Of a stretch of 56,041 nucleotides of DNA, positions 13,392 to 23,219 are shown piece after piece. The position numbers and the translations under genes are program-made. Each line of letters starts with the position of its first letter. Position 1 is the first letter of the stretch. The notes under the pieces were generated by a model, which saw only the letters and a list, made by a program, of their open reading frames with translations, was not told the DNA's origin and did no database searches. The DNA comes from a virus: positions 1 through 56,041 of the IMG/VR virus record IMGVR_UViG_3300030099_003216; one strand, written 5' to 3'.

Positions 13392-16300
13392 TTATTGTTC
13401 AAGTGGTTCTAATATACTTGTAGCTTCGTAAGACCTTACTTCTTCTATTTCATCTTTAAATTCATCAAATAAAACAATATTTCTTTTTGCTATGTCAACT
13501 ACATTAGGAACACCCATTAGTTTAAAATCTTCTAAGATTTCAAATTTTTCTTTTTTATCAAGCTTTCCAAAATATTTAAAAAATATAGCACTTCTTGCAA
13601 ATGCGTTGTCTTCATATTTAATTCTTAATCCTATTTCTATGTTGTCAGGATTTTTAATTTTTGTTGACTTGTAGTTATATTTATAAAACTCAAGAGCCTG
13701 TTTCTTTTGTTTTTCAGTAAAATTCTGACCATCTATTACTTGTCTAAATTTTTTCTCTGAATCATCTATATCAGGATTTTTTTGAATTAGTATTTTTAAT
13801 TTTTGCCTAAAATCACCATCTCTATAATTAGCTTTTTCTATTAATTCATTTAAACTCTCATCACCAAAGTCTATAATCGGAACTGTTGATATTACTTTTT
13901 GTGTTCCAAACAATGACTCAAAAGGATTTAAAACATTTTTGTCAGCGTATTTAGATTTATAAGCAAATGATACATCTGAACCATCTACATCTCTTATCAT
14001 ATTATTAATGTGCTCTCCCATAATATATGCAGAACCTATTAAAAAATGATTTCTGTCTGAGGTTAAAACACTTTCAGTAAAATGTTTCATTTTAGGAGCA
14101 GAATCTACACCTGTGGATTTTATAATTTCAGCTGGAGCAGATTCTGACTTTTCAAGAACTTCTGCAAAAGTTTTATAAAAAGAGGGTATGTCTTTTCTGT
14201 CTATACCCCTTCTGCTAGGTGATACATTTGCGTCAGATTGTGTTTCTATTGGTCTATCTCTAAAAACATCATAATTAGTATTTACTTCAACAAGTCCTCT
14301 TGCCACTGGCGGTAGTGGAATACCTTGTACTGGGCTAAATCCTTTTAAAATATCACCACTAAAATTTAAAAATTGACGATACCTAGAAGTTGTAGTTGCG
14401 CTTATGTCAAAGGTAGATGGCTCAGATTTCCCTCCATTTGAGTTATATACTAAACTTTCAGCTGCGGCTATAGATGGTTGAGTTATAAAATTTGCTACCT
14501 GTGGAGCAAGTCTTATCTTCACATATTTTCTAACTTTATGTTCTACACCGTTTTTTTCTATTGTTTCATATGCTGAATCACCCATAAACTTAGGGTATAA
14601 TACTACGTAATTATTGTTTTTTATATAATCAGGTACTTTGTTCCAGTCTTCTTTATCTTCCTCATCGTAATTTAAAAATGAATAAACATAAGCGCCAGCT
14701 AAACCTAAATTTCCATAAAACAATTTTTTACTAAAATTTAAGGGATTATTTCTTATATAAGCTCCTGCGGTTCTGGCAGCTTGAAAAGCAACATTTGTAT
14801 ATGGATTTACTTGGTCAATCATTTTAATAAATGCATTACCCATGTTAAAATCTAATGCTTGTCTTGTTTTTTCTACAGCTCTAATATCAACCTCTTCTTG
14901 CGAAAGTTCTGGATTATTTTTTTTAATATTTTTTCTTGCTTGCTCAAATCCCGCTAACCTTACAGATAGTTCTGACACTTCTCCCGTAAAAGCTAATCCT
15001 CTTTTCAAGTAATTAAATAACGATTCTTTCTTTGTTGTTAGTCGTTGGTCTGTGTCTAGAGCATCTAATCCAGTTTGACCAGCAAGCATACTCATTAATC
15101 CTCCATTTTTCATATATGACTCTAAAAGCTCATTAAATTTTTTGCTTTTAAATTTTTGAAATTTTTTATTTTCTGTTCTTTCTAGCACAATATCTTTTGC
15201 CATAGCGGAACTTCTTCCCAATAGTCTCAAACCAGCAAAATAAATATTAACATCATCATGTATGTCTGTAAAAAAGACTTGATTACTTATATCCATAGGT
15301 ACATTTACAGCTGCAAATTGAGGATTATATCCAGTAGCAAAAGCTCTTAAAATATTTGCACCCATAACAATACCTAAATTTTTAGTTATAGGATGATTTA
15401 TTTCAATTTTATCCATAAATTCTGTAGCTAAATTCTCTTGAATAGCATATTTAACTACTTTACCATCTTGTTTAAAAGACATTTCGGTAAATCCATTTGG
15501 TGCAGGTTCATATTCAGTTACAAACCTTTCTCCCTTTTTTTTAGGTTTTTTCTTTAATTGTTTAAACCAACTAAACTCTTGTCCTGTATCTGTAATTTTG
15601 TTTGTGGTTTCTTGATATAATGACTTTGTCATTTTATTTGCGTGCATTCTTTTTATGTGTGTAGATTGTGCTAGCGCTAATAAGGTTTCAAAATCGGTAT
15701 TTAAAGGAGTGTCAGCACCCATCCTGATATTATTTAATTCATTCTTATCAAAATTAAAAGATGAGTTTAAAAATTTAACATCATCACCATCTAAGAGTTT
15801 TTCTAAAAATCTTCTAGGAGAATAAAAATCGTCTTTTAACTCTTTATAAGTATCTTCAGTTATAAGACCAGCATCATATTTTTCTTCTAGCATTTTATTA
15901 AAAACTCCACTATAATTATCGGCTCTTGCGTCTAAATCTTTGTAGTTTTTTCTACCTAATTTTTTTCTTATTTCTTTTAGTTTTTTTGAAGCGCTTTCTA
16001 AATTATAACCATCAGGGTGTTTAATTCTTTCTAAATTTTTTGAATCTCTTTTAGAATCTAATTGTATAATTCTTTTAAGTATTATCAAATCATTTAATGC
16101 TTCTGTACCTTCTTTTTTTATTTTTTTCGGTATTGAACCAAATATTTTTTTGTTTTGTTTATATGCTACTTCGCCTCCATATGCCATCATACCAGCCATA
16201 TTTGTCATATAAGCTCTTGTGTTTATAAAGTTTTCATTTGTTAATATTCTTCTTATATTAGACTGTCTGTCAAAAATAGCCTCTCCAGTTTCAATAATTT

Positions 16301-18143
16301 TTTTTGTTTTTTCTTTTAATGTTTCTTTAAATGTTTTTGGTTTTCCTTCTTTGTCTTCTGGTTTTGTAAATGCAGACTCATAACCAGCAAATGCTGATTC
16401 TATTGGTGTGTCTGTTTCAGATAATTCGCTTTTCTTTTTGTTTAATATTTCTTCTGCTCTTTTGTCATTTAAGACATTGTACTTTTTTAATTCTGATAAG
16501 GATGTTACACTCTTGAGTTTTTTTATAAAATCTGCTCTTGGAATATCTTGCCCATTTATTGTGAACATTTTATCTAAATTCTTTTTAGATAATTTGTTTA
16601 GAGTATAATTCAATCCCCCGCCTACACTACCTGTCAATACCACTACACCACCGCCACCTACACCTTCATCAACTGCTGACTTAAAAACTTCACTAAAATC
16701 TATAGTCTTATCTTCTGTTGTAATTCTATCTATAGCAAATTGTCCTATTACATTTTGTCCCCCGCCAGTAATAAACTCTGTAGCAAACCCTTTAAATCCG
16801 TTTTGTAAAGTGTTAAATACAAAACCTTTGTTTCCTATATTTTTTCCTGTTTTCTTTATTGTGTCTTTGGCTATGTTTTTTATTACTTTACTTGTTAAGT
16901 TTACAACTTTACCAGCTCCTAATAAATCTAAAGAAGCCATCATAGCAGACGCTCCTAATATAGTTTCTGTATCATCCTCTCCGCTACCTATAAGAGATAA
17001 CATTTCTTCTTGTGTATAATCGTCTCCAAATTTTTCTATAGCCTTTTCATTTAATGCATCCATATACAAACCACCACCTTCTAATATAGCAGAACCTATC
17101 ATAGGTTGAACTACTGCATATGCCATATTAGGTAAACTTTGACCTAATATTTTTTTAAACTGCATAAATGATACGTCATCAACAAAATGTGTTGATTCAT
17201 CTAAATTCCCTAAAAACTTACTTATACCTGTAGCTTCTGACATATTTATAACAGCTTCTTTTTTCAAGGCAGGTATTGCTTTGTTTATTTCAGCCAACCT
17301 TTCACCTACAGTAATTTCTTCTCCCATACTGAATTGAGAAAAATCGTTTTTTCTTCTTCTCCTTAAAACATCGTTAGCGTCTTTTTTTAATAAATTTCTT
17401 TTTTCTCTGTTTAATTTTTTTATTTGTTTTGAGTTTGATAGTGCTCTATACGATTTTTGTGACATAGGCATACTATATTTAAAAGCATCATACATAGCAG
17501 GAAAAAATCCCTCTCCCTGAAATAAGTTACCTGATAATCCAAATTTTGAAAAATCTTTTTGTACGTCAGTAAACCTTGTTAATTTAGCTTGTGTTTCATC
17601 GTAATTTTTTACAGCATCTGTAAAAAGCCTTATACCTTCTTGATTATATTTACTTAATATCTGATTGTATCTTGTGTTATCTGCTAGGTTTTTCTTAGCA
17701 ATAAAACTAAAATCATTATTTATTTCTTCTGAAACACGAAATAAATCATCTTCACTTTCTACATTTATGTTGCTTAACGACTCATATTGATTTACAAAAA
17801 CATCAGCTACAGACTTTGTGTTTTCTATGCTTAGATTATAAAGGTCTATAATCTCAGGGTCATTTTGTATCCTTTTACTTATGTTGGATTTTATTTCATT
17901 AAATGTTTTATCTAAAAAAATATCTCTCGGACTTTTCTTAACTTTTTCTTCAACTTCTTCGATAAGCTCCGTAGAACCTTCCAAAGAGGGTGATTCCGAT
18001 GTAAGGTCTTTTTTTTTTAAGTCAACCTGACTTTTATACTGTGGATATTTTTTTATTATTAATTCAATTAAAGCATCATCTCCAATATCATTGTATTGTG
18101 GATATTTAGTACGGATGTTTTTTAAAAAATTATCTCTATTCAT
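13392..18143 (-). CDS. Large internal virion protein with LPD38-like domain
   Basis: 1583 aa. The N-terminus repeats a short YPQY motif twice (KYPQYNDIGDDALIELI; KKYPQYKSQ), typical of large phage virion proteins. Residues about 150-600 include Gly/Ala-rich hydrophobic stretches that could insert in membranes. Around 980-1200, NPQFAAVNVPMDISNQVF and FTGEVSELSVRLAGFEQA, then FMGNAFIKMIDQVNPYTNV-like sequence, resemble the LPD38 domain of large polyvalent and internal virion proteins. By position, after two other internal proteins, it is the analogue of T7 gp16: packaged in the capsid and ejected to form a DNA channel. No lytic transglycosylase motif was seen. Confidence 0.68.
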   Translation of the reverse strand: MNRDNFLKNIRTKYPQYNDIGDDALIELIIKKYPQYKSQVDLKKKDLTSESPSLEGSTELIEEVEEKVKKSPRDIFLDKTFNEIKSNISKRIQNDPEIIDLYNLSIENTKSVADVFVNQYESLSNINVESEDDLFRVSEEINNDFSFIAKKNLADNTRYNQILSKYNQEGIRLFTDAVKNYDETQAKLTRFTDVQKDFSKFGLSGNLFQGEGFFPAMYDAFKYSMPMSQKSYRALSNSKQIKKLNREKRNLLKKDANDVLRRRRKNDFSQFSMGEEITVGERLAEINKAIPALKKEAVINMSEATGISKFLGNLDESTHFVDDVSFMQFKKILGQSLPNMAYAVVQPMIGSAILEGGGLYMDALNEKAIEKFGDDYTQEEMLSLIGSGEDDTETILGASAMMASLDLLGAGKVVNLTSKVIKNIAKDTIKKTGKNIGNKGFVFNTLQNGFKGFATEFITGGGQNVIGQFAIDRITTEDKTIDFSEVFKSAVDEGVGGGGVVVLTGSVGGGLNYTLNKLSKKNLDKMFTINGQDIPRADFIKKLKSVTSLSELKKYNVLNDKRAEEILNKKKSELSETDTPIESAFAGYESAFTKPEDKEGKPKTFKETLKEKTKKIIETGEAIFDRQSNIRRILTNENFINTRAYMTNMAGMMAYGGEVAYKQNKKIFGSIPKKIKKEGTEALNDLIILKRIIQLDSKRDSKNLERIKHPDGYNLESASKKLKEIRKKLGRKNYKDLDARADNYSGVFNKMLEEKYDAGLITEDTYKELKDDFYSPRRFLEKLLDGDDVKFLNSSFNFDKNELNNIRMGADTPLNTDFETLLALAQSTHIKRMHANKMTKSLYQETTNKITDTGQEFSWFKQLKKKPKKKGERFVTEYEPAPNGFTEMSFKQDGKVVKYAIQENLATEFMDKIEINHPITKNLGIVMGANILRAFATGYNPQFAAVNVPMDISNQVFFTDIHDDVNIYFAGLRLLGRSSAMAKDIVLERTENKKFQKFKSKKFNELLESYMKNGGLMSMLAGQTGLDALDTDQRLTTKKESLFNYLKRGLAFTGEVSELSVRLAGFEQARKNIKKNNPELSQEEVDIRAVEKTRQALDFNMGNAFIKMIDQVNPYTNVAFQAARTAGAYIRNNPLNFSKKLFYGNLGLAGAYVYSFLNYDEEDKEDWNKVPDYIKNNNYVVLYPKFMGDSAYETIEKNGVEHKVRKYVKIRLAPQVANFITQPSIAAAESLVYNSNGGKSEPSTFDISATTTSRYRQFLNFSGDILKGFSPVQGIPLPPVARGLVEVNTNYDVFRDRPIETQSDANVSPSRRGIDRKDIPSFYKTFAEVLEKSESAPAEIIKSTGVDSAPKMKHFTESVLTSDRNHFLIGSAYIMGEHINNMIRDVDGSDVSFAYKSKYADKNVLNPFESLFGTQKVISTVPIIDFGDESLNELIEKANYRDGDFRQKLKILIQKNPDIDDSEKKFRQVIDGQNFTEKQKKQALEFYKYNYKSTKIKNPDNIEIGLRIKYEDNAFARSAIFFKYFGKLDKKEKFEILEDFKLMGVPNVVDIAKRNIVLFDEFKDEIEEVRSYEATSILEPLEQ

Positions 18144-18150
18144 TTTTTTA

Positions 18151-19569
18151 TTATAAAATACCTAATGGGTCATCATTTTTTATTTCTTCATCAGTAAACA
18201 AGCTGTTATCTAGAAAGTAATCTAAACCTGCTCTTGCTATGCCCTGTTGCTCTTTTTCTAAATCTAAAGCAGAAGTTTTTAAATCTTTGTGAATAGTTTC
18301 GTTAAAAGGTAAAACTTTCAGCTCATCTAATCCACCTAATTTATTTAAAATTTCTACTTTTGTTTCTCTTTCTTCTGGACTTAAATCCTCATCATCTTGT
18401 GACAAAATATCTTCAAGGTCTGATTGTAAAATTAATTCTTTAAATTCACCAATATTCTCTGCGCCTGTATATGCATATACTAATTTTTCTCCTTTATTGT
18501 TTTCTCTTAGCCCTAATACTCTATAATCTTTCAGAACCTCTTCACCCTCTAAAGGTTCAACTGGTCTATATACAAGAGGTTTTGAGAAGTTGTATCCTTT
18601 TAAAGTAGGTATGTTACTGTTAAGTTCATCAAACTTATATGTGTTAATGTCTCTTAATGCGTTAAAAACTACATTATCATCGCCATTTTTACCATCTCCA
18701 GTAACTGGCGATATATCTTCTTTAACAATGCTTTTAGGTTTGAAAAAATCTTGCACTAATAATTTTACATCTGCACGATTTTCTTCTTTAAACTTTAATG
18801 GGTTTGTTTTTATTAAAATATCTGTGTATTCATCAATTTTATCATTATCAAATGTAAAATTACCTTTACCATCTACTCTTACTACGTCTAAATTATAATC
18901 TAATCTTTGTTCTGTTTTTACATTTTGCTTATTTATAATTTCTTTTTTAGAAAAAGTTTTAGAAGATGTTTCGTCATTTTTGGTTAGTTCTGCTAAAGAA
19001 TTATTCACTAACAATTCTGGATTTTTAGCACCGAAAATAACTTCCAGAAACATATCTTCTGGAGCTCTGTTGCTTAGTAGTGTGTTTTTGTCATTAGCTA
19101 AATCAATAATCTCTTGATTTGTTTTGGTTTTATCTAATATAGTATCATCATTTCCTACAGCTTTCAAAGCATCTTGCATTGCTTTATATGTAGGCTCGCT
19201 TCTGTTTATTATTTTAGAAAACTCATTAACTTTACCTTGAACAAAATTTCTTATCTGTGGGTCATATATATCAAATCCCCTTACTTTACCTTTCTTGTTT
19301 TTTTTTGCAAACAAATTAAAAACATCATCTTTAAGTTTCGCTATTTCATCAGCAGCGTACTCTTGATGAATCAAAGCAGATTCTTCCATCAAATTATCAA
19401 TATTGTTAAGAGTGCTTTGAACTACCTCTCTTTCATATCTTTTTTTTGCTCTTATTTTTCTGCCTATGTTTGCTATATCTGTAGCTCCCCTTCTTCCTAT
19501 TATATCTATTTCTCTGCTTACAGAACCTGCTTGCGGTTGAAATGTTAAATTGTATCTTCTTCTTGCCAT
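18151..19569 (-). CDS. Putative internal virion protein
   Basis: 472 aa, mostly helical and charged. The N-terminal 60 residues are basic and Gly/Arg-rich (ARRRYNLTFQPQAGS, IGRRGATDIANIGRKIRAKKR), followed by long helices. No enzyme motif. It sits between the gp14-like protein and the 1583-aa protein with gaps of 3 and 7 bp, the usual arrangement of podovirus ejection proteins (compare T7 gp14, gp15, gp16). Function inferred from position and composition. Confidence 0.58.
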   Translation of the reverse strand: MARRRYNLTFQPQAGSVSREIDIIGRRGATDIANIGRKIRAKKRYEREVVQSTLNNIDNLMEESALIHQEYAADEIAKLKDDVFNLFAKKNKKGKVRGFDIYDPQIRNFVQGKVNEFSKIINRSEPTYKAMQDALKAVGNDDTILDKTKTNQEIIDLANDKNTLLSNRAPEDMFLEVIFGAKNPELLVNNSLAELTKNDETSSKTFSKKEIINKQNVKTEQRLDYNLDVVRVDGKGNFTFDNDKIDEYTDILIKTNPLKFKEENRADVKLLVQDFFKPKSIVKEDISPVTGDGKNGDDNVVFNALRDINTYKFDELNSNIPTLKGYNFSKPLVYRPVEPLEGEEVLKDYRVLGLRENNKGEKLVYAYTGAENIGEFKELILQSDLEDILSQDDEDLSPEERETKVEILNKLGGLDELKVLPFNETIHKDLKTSALDLEKEQQGIARAGLDYFLDNSLFTDEEIKNDDPLGIL

Positions 19570-19572
19570 AAT

Positions 19573-20646
19573 TTATCCACTTAGAGCTCCTGATAAAGCA
19601 CTTCCTATATTAGAAATAGTTGAAGCTCTTGATTTTGCTAAATCTAATTCTCCTTGATTTACTGCTTGTCTGTATTGTAATTCTGTATTAAGACCTCCAA
19701 GTCTTAAATCTACATTTTGTTGTGCTCCCGCTAAACCAAATTGCGCTAAACTTCTAGCTCTTCCCATTCCTGTTTCAAATCCTAACAGTTGATTTCTTAC
19801 ATCGGCAGCTTGTTCTCTTGCTAAGAAATCTGATTCTGCTCCTGCTTGTCTTCCTAATGTTGCTAAAACACCAGCATCTCCTATTTGTGCTGCTCTAAAT
19901 ATATTACCAGAACCCATCAACTGTGTTCTTACTAAAGCATCATCTCCTCTCAATCTTTGAGCTGCTAAATTTTGTTCTGCTCTTGCTATATTTTGTTGTC
20001 TTTGTTGGTCTGCTCTTGCTAATATATTTTCTTCTGATGCTCCTTGTGCTTGTACATTTCTAGATATTGCTGCTAAAACATCTGATGAACTTCCTCCAAC
20101 TCTTTTAGCTCTAGCATTTGCGTCTGCTATTCTTCTTCTTGAGGCATCTAACATTCTTTCTGTACCAATACCTCTACCACCTTGTGCTCTTACTATAGCA
20201 TCTTGACCACGACCTATAGCTCTATCTTGTAAAGCCTGAACACTTTGTCTATTTTCTTCTGCAATTCTTTCAGCTAAACTAGATAATCCAGTTCGTTGAC
20301 TTCTTGCTTCATCAACCAATCCCGAAAACATACCCCTTGCTGGGTCAAAATCAAGTTGTGCTAAATCATCAGCATTTAGAGCCTCAACCCCTCTTAATTC
20401 ACCTAAAACATTTCTATCTAATTCTCTATTAAATTTGCTTTCTATGTCTTTATTTCTGCCTCTCGCAAATCTTTGGTCTTCTTCTAAAGACTGGTTATAA
20501 CTTTTTAATCCTTGATTTAATTGTCTTCCAGCAAATACTGAAGCAAGTCCTGATATTAAACCACCTCCTATTGCTGAAACAGGATTCAAGTCAGCAAGAC
20601 CTGATAGCAACCCTTTTGCTGATTCTGATTTGTTTTTATCTGACAT
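19573..20646 (-). CDS. Putative internal virion protein (gp14-like)
   Basis: 357 aa. A Gly/Ala-rich hydrophobic N-terminal segment (NPVSAIGGGLISGLASVFAG, about 22-41) could span the host outer membrane. The rest is a long Gln/Arg/Ala-rich helical region (for example EENRQSVQALQDRAIGRGQD, RADQQRQQNIARAEQNLAAQ) ending in another Gly/Ser/Ala segment. This composition is typical of podovirus gp14-type ejection proteins. It follows the tail nozzle. Confidence 0.62.
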   Translation of the reverse strand: MSDKNKSESAKGLLSGLADLNPVSAIGGGLISGLASVFAGRQLNQGLKSYNQSLEEDQRFARGRNKDIESKFNRELDRNVLGELRGVEALNADDLAQLDFDPARGMFSGLVDEARSQRTGLSSLAERIAEENRQSVQALQDRAIGRGQDAIVRAQGGRGIGTERMLDASRRRIADANARAKRVGGSSSDVLAAISRNVQAQGASEENILARADQQRQQNIARAEQNLAAQRLRGDDALVRTQLMGSGNIFRAAQIGDAGVLATLGRQAGAESDFLAREQAADVRNQLLGFETGMGRARSLAQFGLAGAQQNVDLRLGGLNTELQYRQAVNQGELDLAKSRASTISNIGSALSGALSG

Positions 20647-20681
20647 AGTATATTATTTTTACAAAGTTAAACACACATACG

Positions 20682-23219
20682 TTAAGATATGTGACCCGCA
20701 GATACATCGGTATCTACTAAAATGTTATTTATTCTCATCTCTTGAGATGTATCTTTTAAATTCAACAATAATTCATGTAATTGACCAACCATATACTCTC
20801 CTTCTATCAAACCACCTGTAGAGTTTTTATCTCTTAATACATGAGCAAACAAAACAGTGTCTTCATGTAAGAAATTACTTTCAACTATATCTGTAGCTTG
20901 ACCATTTTCATTAGTCAAATCTACATCTAACAAGGTAGCTTTTACATCATTATCTTGAGAGTAATCTGCTACTGTCATATTACTATATATTTTTATGTTT
21001 TTAGGTACTTCAGGAAGCTGAGTATTCATCACGTATTTTATTGATGCTGTTCTATTTGTGCCTAGTAATGAAAGATATGTTGTCTTTAAAGATTCATAAG
21101 CGGATGTACCTTTAAATAAAATCATCTTATCAGCTCTATAGTTGCCTTCTACTGGGTCTAAATCATAAAATGACACCCATCTATTCCTTTTGTTAGAAAA
21201 GCCCACAGAGACTGTATCTGAAGTAAATCTAATATGGTATATATCTAAGAATGGGTCAAAGAATCCTATAGCGTCTCCAGACTTGTCTAAGAAATATGAA
21301 GACATTCCAATATCAGATATTGGGAGCACTCCATTTACACCATATTTCAACACTTTCTTTTTGTTATTATCCCACCAGTAAACATTACCACCATAAGAAA
21401 ATACAGACTTTTTATGAACACAACCAAATCCACCTTTTAAGTTTCTTACTGTACCAATAACTTTATCTGATACTGAAACTATTTGTGAACCTGTAGTATC
21501 GTTAAAGACTTGTTCTCCTATATATAAAGATGCTGTCTCCCTTTCACATATAGCAAGCATTACGCTTCCTTCATTTTGTAACTTACTTGTTCTGATTAAA
21601 GAAGTGATTTCTCCATTTTCATATGGCACTTCTTCTTGTGAAAATGCATCAAAAGAAGATATTGGATTTATAGATGTGCCTTGTATGTATTTTCCAGAGT
21701 ATCTTATTTTAGATTTATTTCTATTGGTTTGTTTCCCATCATAAACTATTAAAGGTTTACCTGCGTTGGTACTCCAAACAGCTCCAGCTTTTGTTCCATC
21801 TATTTTTCTTATTAAAACTTTATATGCTTGGTCTAAACTATCATCTGTAGGTAAAGCCTCTGCTGTTGCATTTACAGCAGTAGAGTTACTATACCCTTTT
21901 ACTTCTATGTTTTGAAACATCATATCTCCCTCTACTGTATTAGCACCTATATCAAAAGTTACTGTGTCATTATTGTTAGTAAAATCTGTAGCTACTGTTC
22001 TAAGAGTACCACACTCAAAAAATATTGTAGTATCTGTTTCTGCTTTTGGAGAATACACTTCAAAGAATAATCTATATACTTCTGTTTTGTTTGCACTATC
22101 CCAAGCATCTACTGTAAATCCATCTTTTGCAGAAAACTCTATATATAATAAGTTATCTGCTTGTCCTATTACTTTAAGGTTTCTAATAATTTTTGTGTTA
22201 TTAGCCTCATTTGCTGTAGCTGTAGTATCAAAGTTTATATTTATCCTATCCCCTTCCTGATATGTGTAAGTATACCCAGAACGAATCATACCAGACAAAT
22301 CAATAACAAAATATTTTACTTCACCTTTTTTAGAATCACTTAATGTTTTTATTCTTGTAGCTGCCGTATCATTTAATATCCAATAATAATTAGAGGCATA
22401 TCCTTCTAAACTAAAATCTTTACTTAGATTTTTAGTCATTACTATTTGATAGTATTTAGCCCATGTAGGAATAGAACCTAATGTGTCGTTTCTTTTTAAA
22501 GTAAAGTCTGGATATATAGGATAGGTAAAGTTCCCTGTTTCAAAGTCTATAAAATCTTCTACCCCTCTAGTTCTAAAATATTCATCATATAACGCATAGC
22601 CTATTTTATATAATGATGAGTTTGCATACGGGTTATTACCAAAGTCAGTAACTCTTTCTGACACATCACTAGAATACCGTAAATAAGATATTGGATTTGC
22701 AGCGTTAGAACTATCTGTTAATGTTTGTGCAGTTGATGCAGCTGCATTATATGTAATTTCTAAACCATTACCCGTAGTATCAGCATCAAAAGAATCCTTG
22801 TTATTACCTAAAAATATTCTATTGTTAGAAACTTCTATAGCTTTTGTTTCTAGAGGAACAGAATCAAATAATTTTGCGCTTTCTGTACTATCCAATGCCT
22901 CAAACGACTCTCCAGTAAAACTAATACTTGTAGAAAAAGCACTATCTAAATTTATAGTTGTAACTCTAAATAATGTTCCTGTATTGTTTTTTCTTGCATA
23001 AATTTCTAAATACTTAGCATATGTAGGATGTGTAATACCTGATATATTTAATATAAGTCTTGATATACCTGTTATGTGAGCGTTTGTTAAATCTAAAGAT
23101 TCTCTAGCCTTTATCATTTTAGAAAATGGCGATAAAGCTGATACTTCTCCAGAGTCATATACATATCTAGATGTAAACTGAAACCCAAAATCTTTAAATA
23201 TATCTTTTATTATAGCCAT
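20682..23219 (-). CDS. Tail nozzle/stabilisation protein, main part
   Basis: 845 aa. The segment GFQFTSRYVYDSGEVSALSP (12-31) is the hallmark found in the middle of podovirus tail nozzle (stabilisation) proteins. The body is almost all beta. Near the C-terminal third come GGNVYWWDNNKKKVLKYG and FSNKRNRWVSFYD, propeller-like repeats also usual in this family. Relatives normally carry an N-terminal domain of about 150 residues before the RYVY motif; here that part is the separate upstream gene 23219-24964, whose TAA stop overlaps this ATG (TAATG). The protein forms the distal tail tube. Confidence 0.72.
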   Translation of the reverse strand: MAIIKDIFKDFGFQFTSRYVYDSGEVSALSPFSKMIKARESLDLTNAHITGISRLILNISGITHPTYAKYLEIYARKNNTGTLFRVTTINLDSAFSTSISFTGESFEALDSTESAKLFDSVPLETKAIEVSNNRIFLGNNKDSFDADTTGNGLEITYNAAASTAQTLTDSSNAANPISYLRYSSDVSERVTDFGNNPYANSSLYKIGYALYDEYFRTRGVEDFIDFETGNFTYPIYPDFTLKRNDTLGSIPTWAKYYQIVMTKNLSKDFSLEGYASNYYWILNDTAATRIKTLSDSKKGEVKYFVIDLSGMIRSGYTYTYQEGDRININFDTTATANEANNTKIIRNLKVIGQADNLLYIEFSAKDGFTVDAWDSANKTEVYRLFFEVYSPKAETDTTIFFECGTLRTVATDFTNNNDTVTFDIGANTVEGDMMFQNIEVKGYSNSTAVNATAEALPTDDSLDQAYKVLIRKIDGTKAGAVWSTNAGKPLIVYDGKQTNRNKSKIRYSGKYIQGTSINPISSFDAFSQEEVPYENGEITSLIRTSKLQNEGSVMLAICERETASLYIGEQVFNDTTGSQIVSVSDKVIGTVRNLKGGFGCVHKKSVFSYGGNVYWWDNNKKKVLKYGVNGVLPISDIGMSSYFLDKSGDAIGFFDPFLDIYHIRFTSDTVSVGFSNKRNRWVSFYDLDPVEGNYRADKMILFKGTSAYESLKTTYLSLLGTNRTASIKYVMNTQLPEVPKNIKIYSNMTVADYSQDNDVKATLLDVDLTNENGQATDIVESNFLHEDTVLFAHVLRDKNSTGGLIEGEYMVGQLHELLLNLKDTSQEMRINNILVDTDVSAGHIS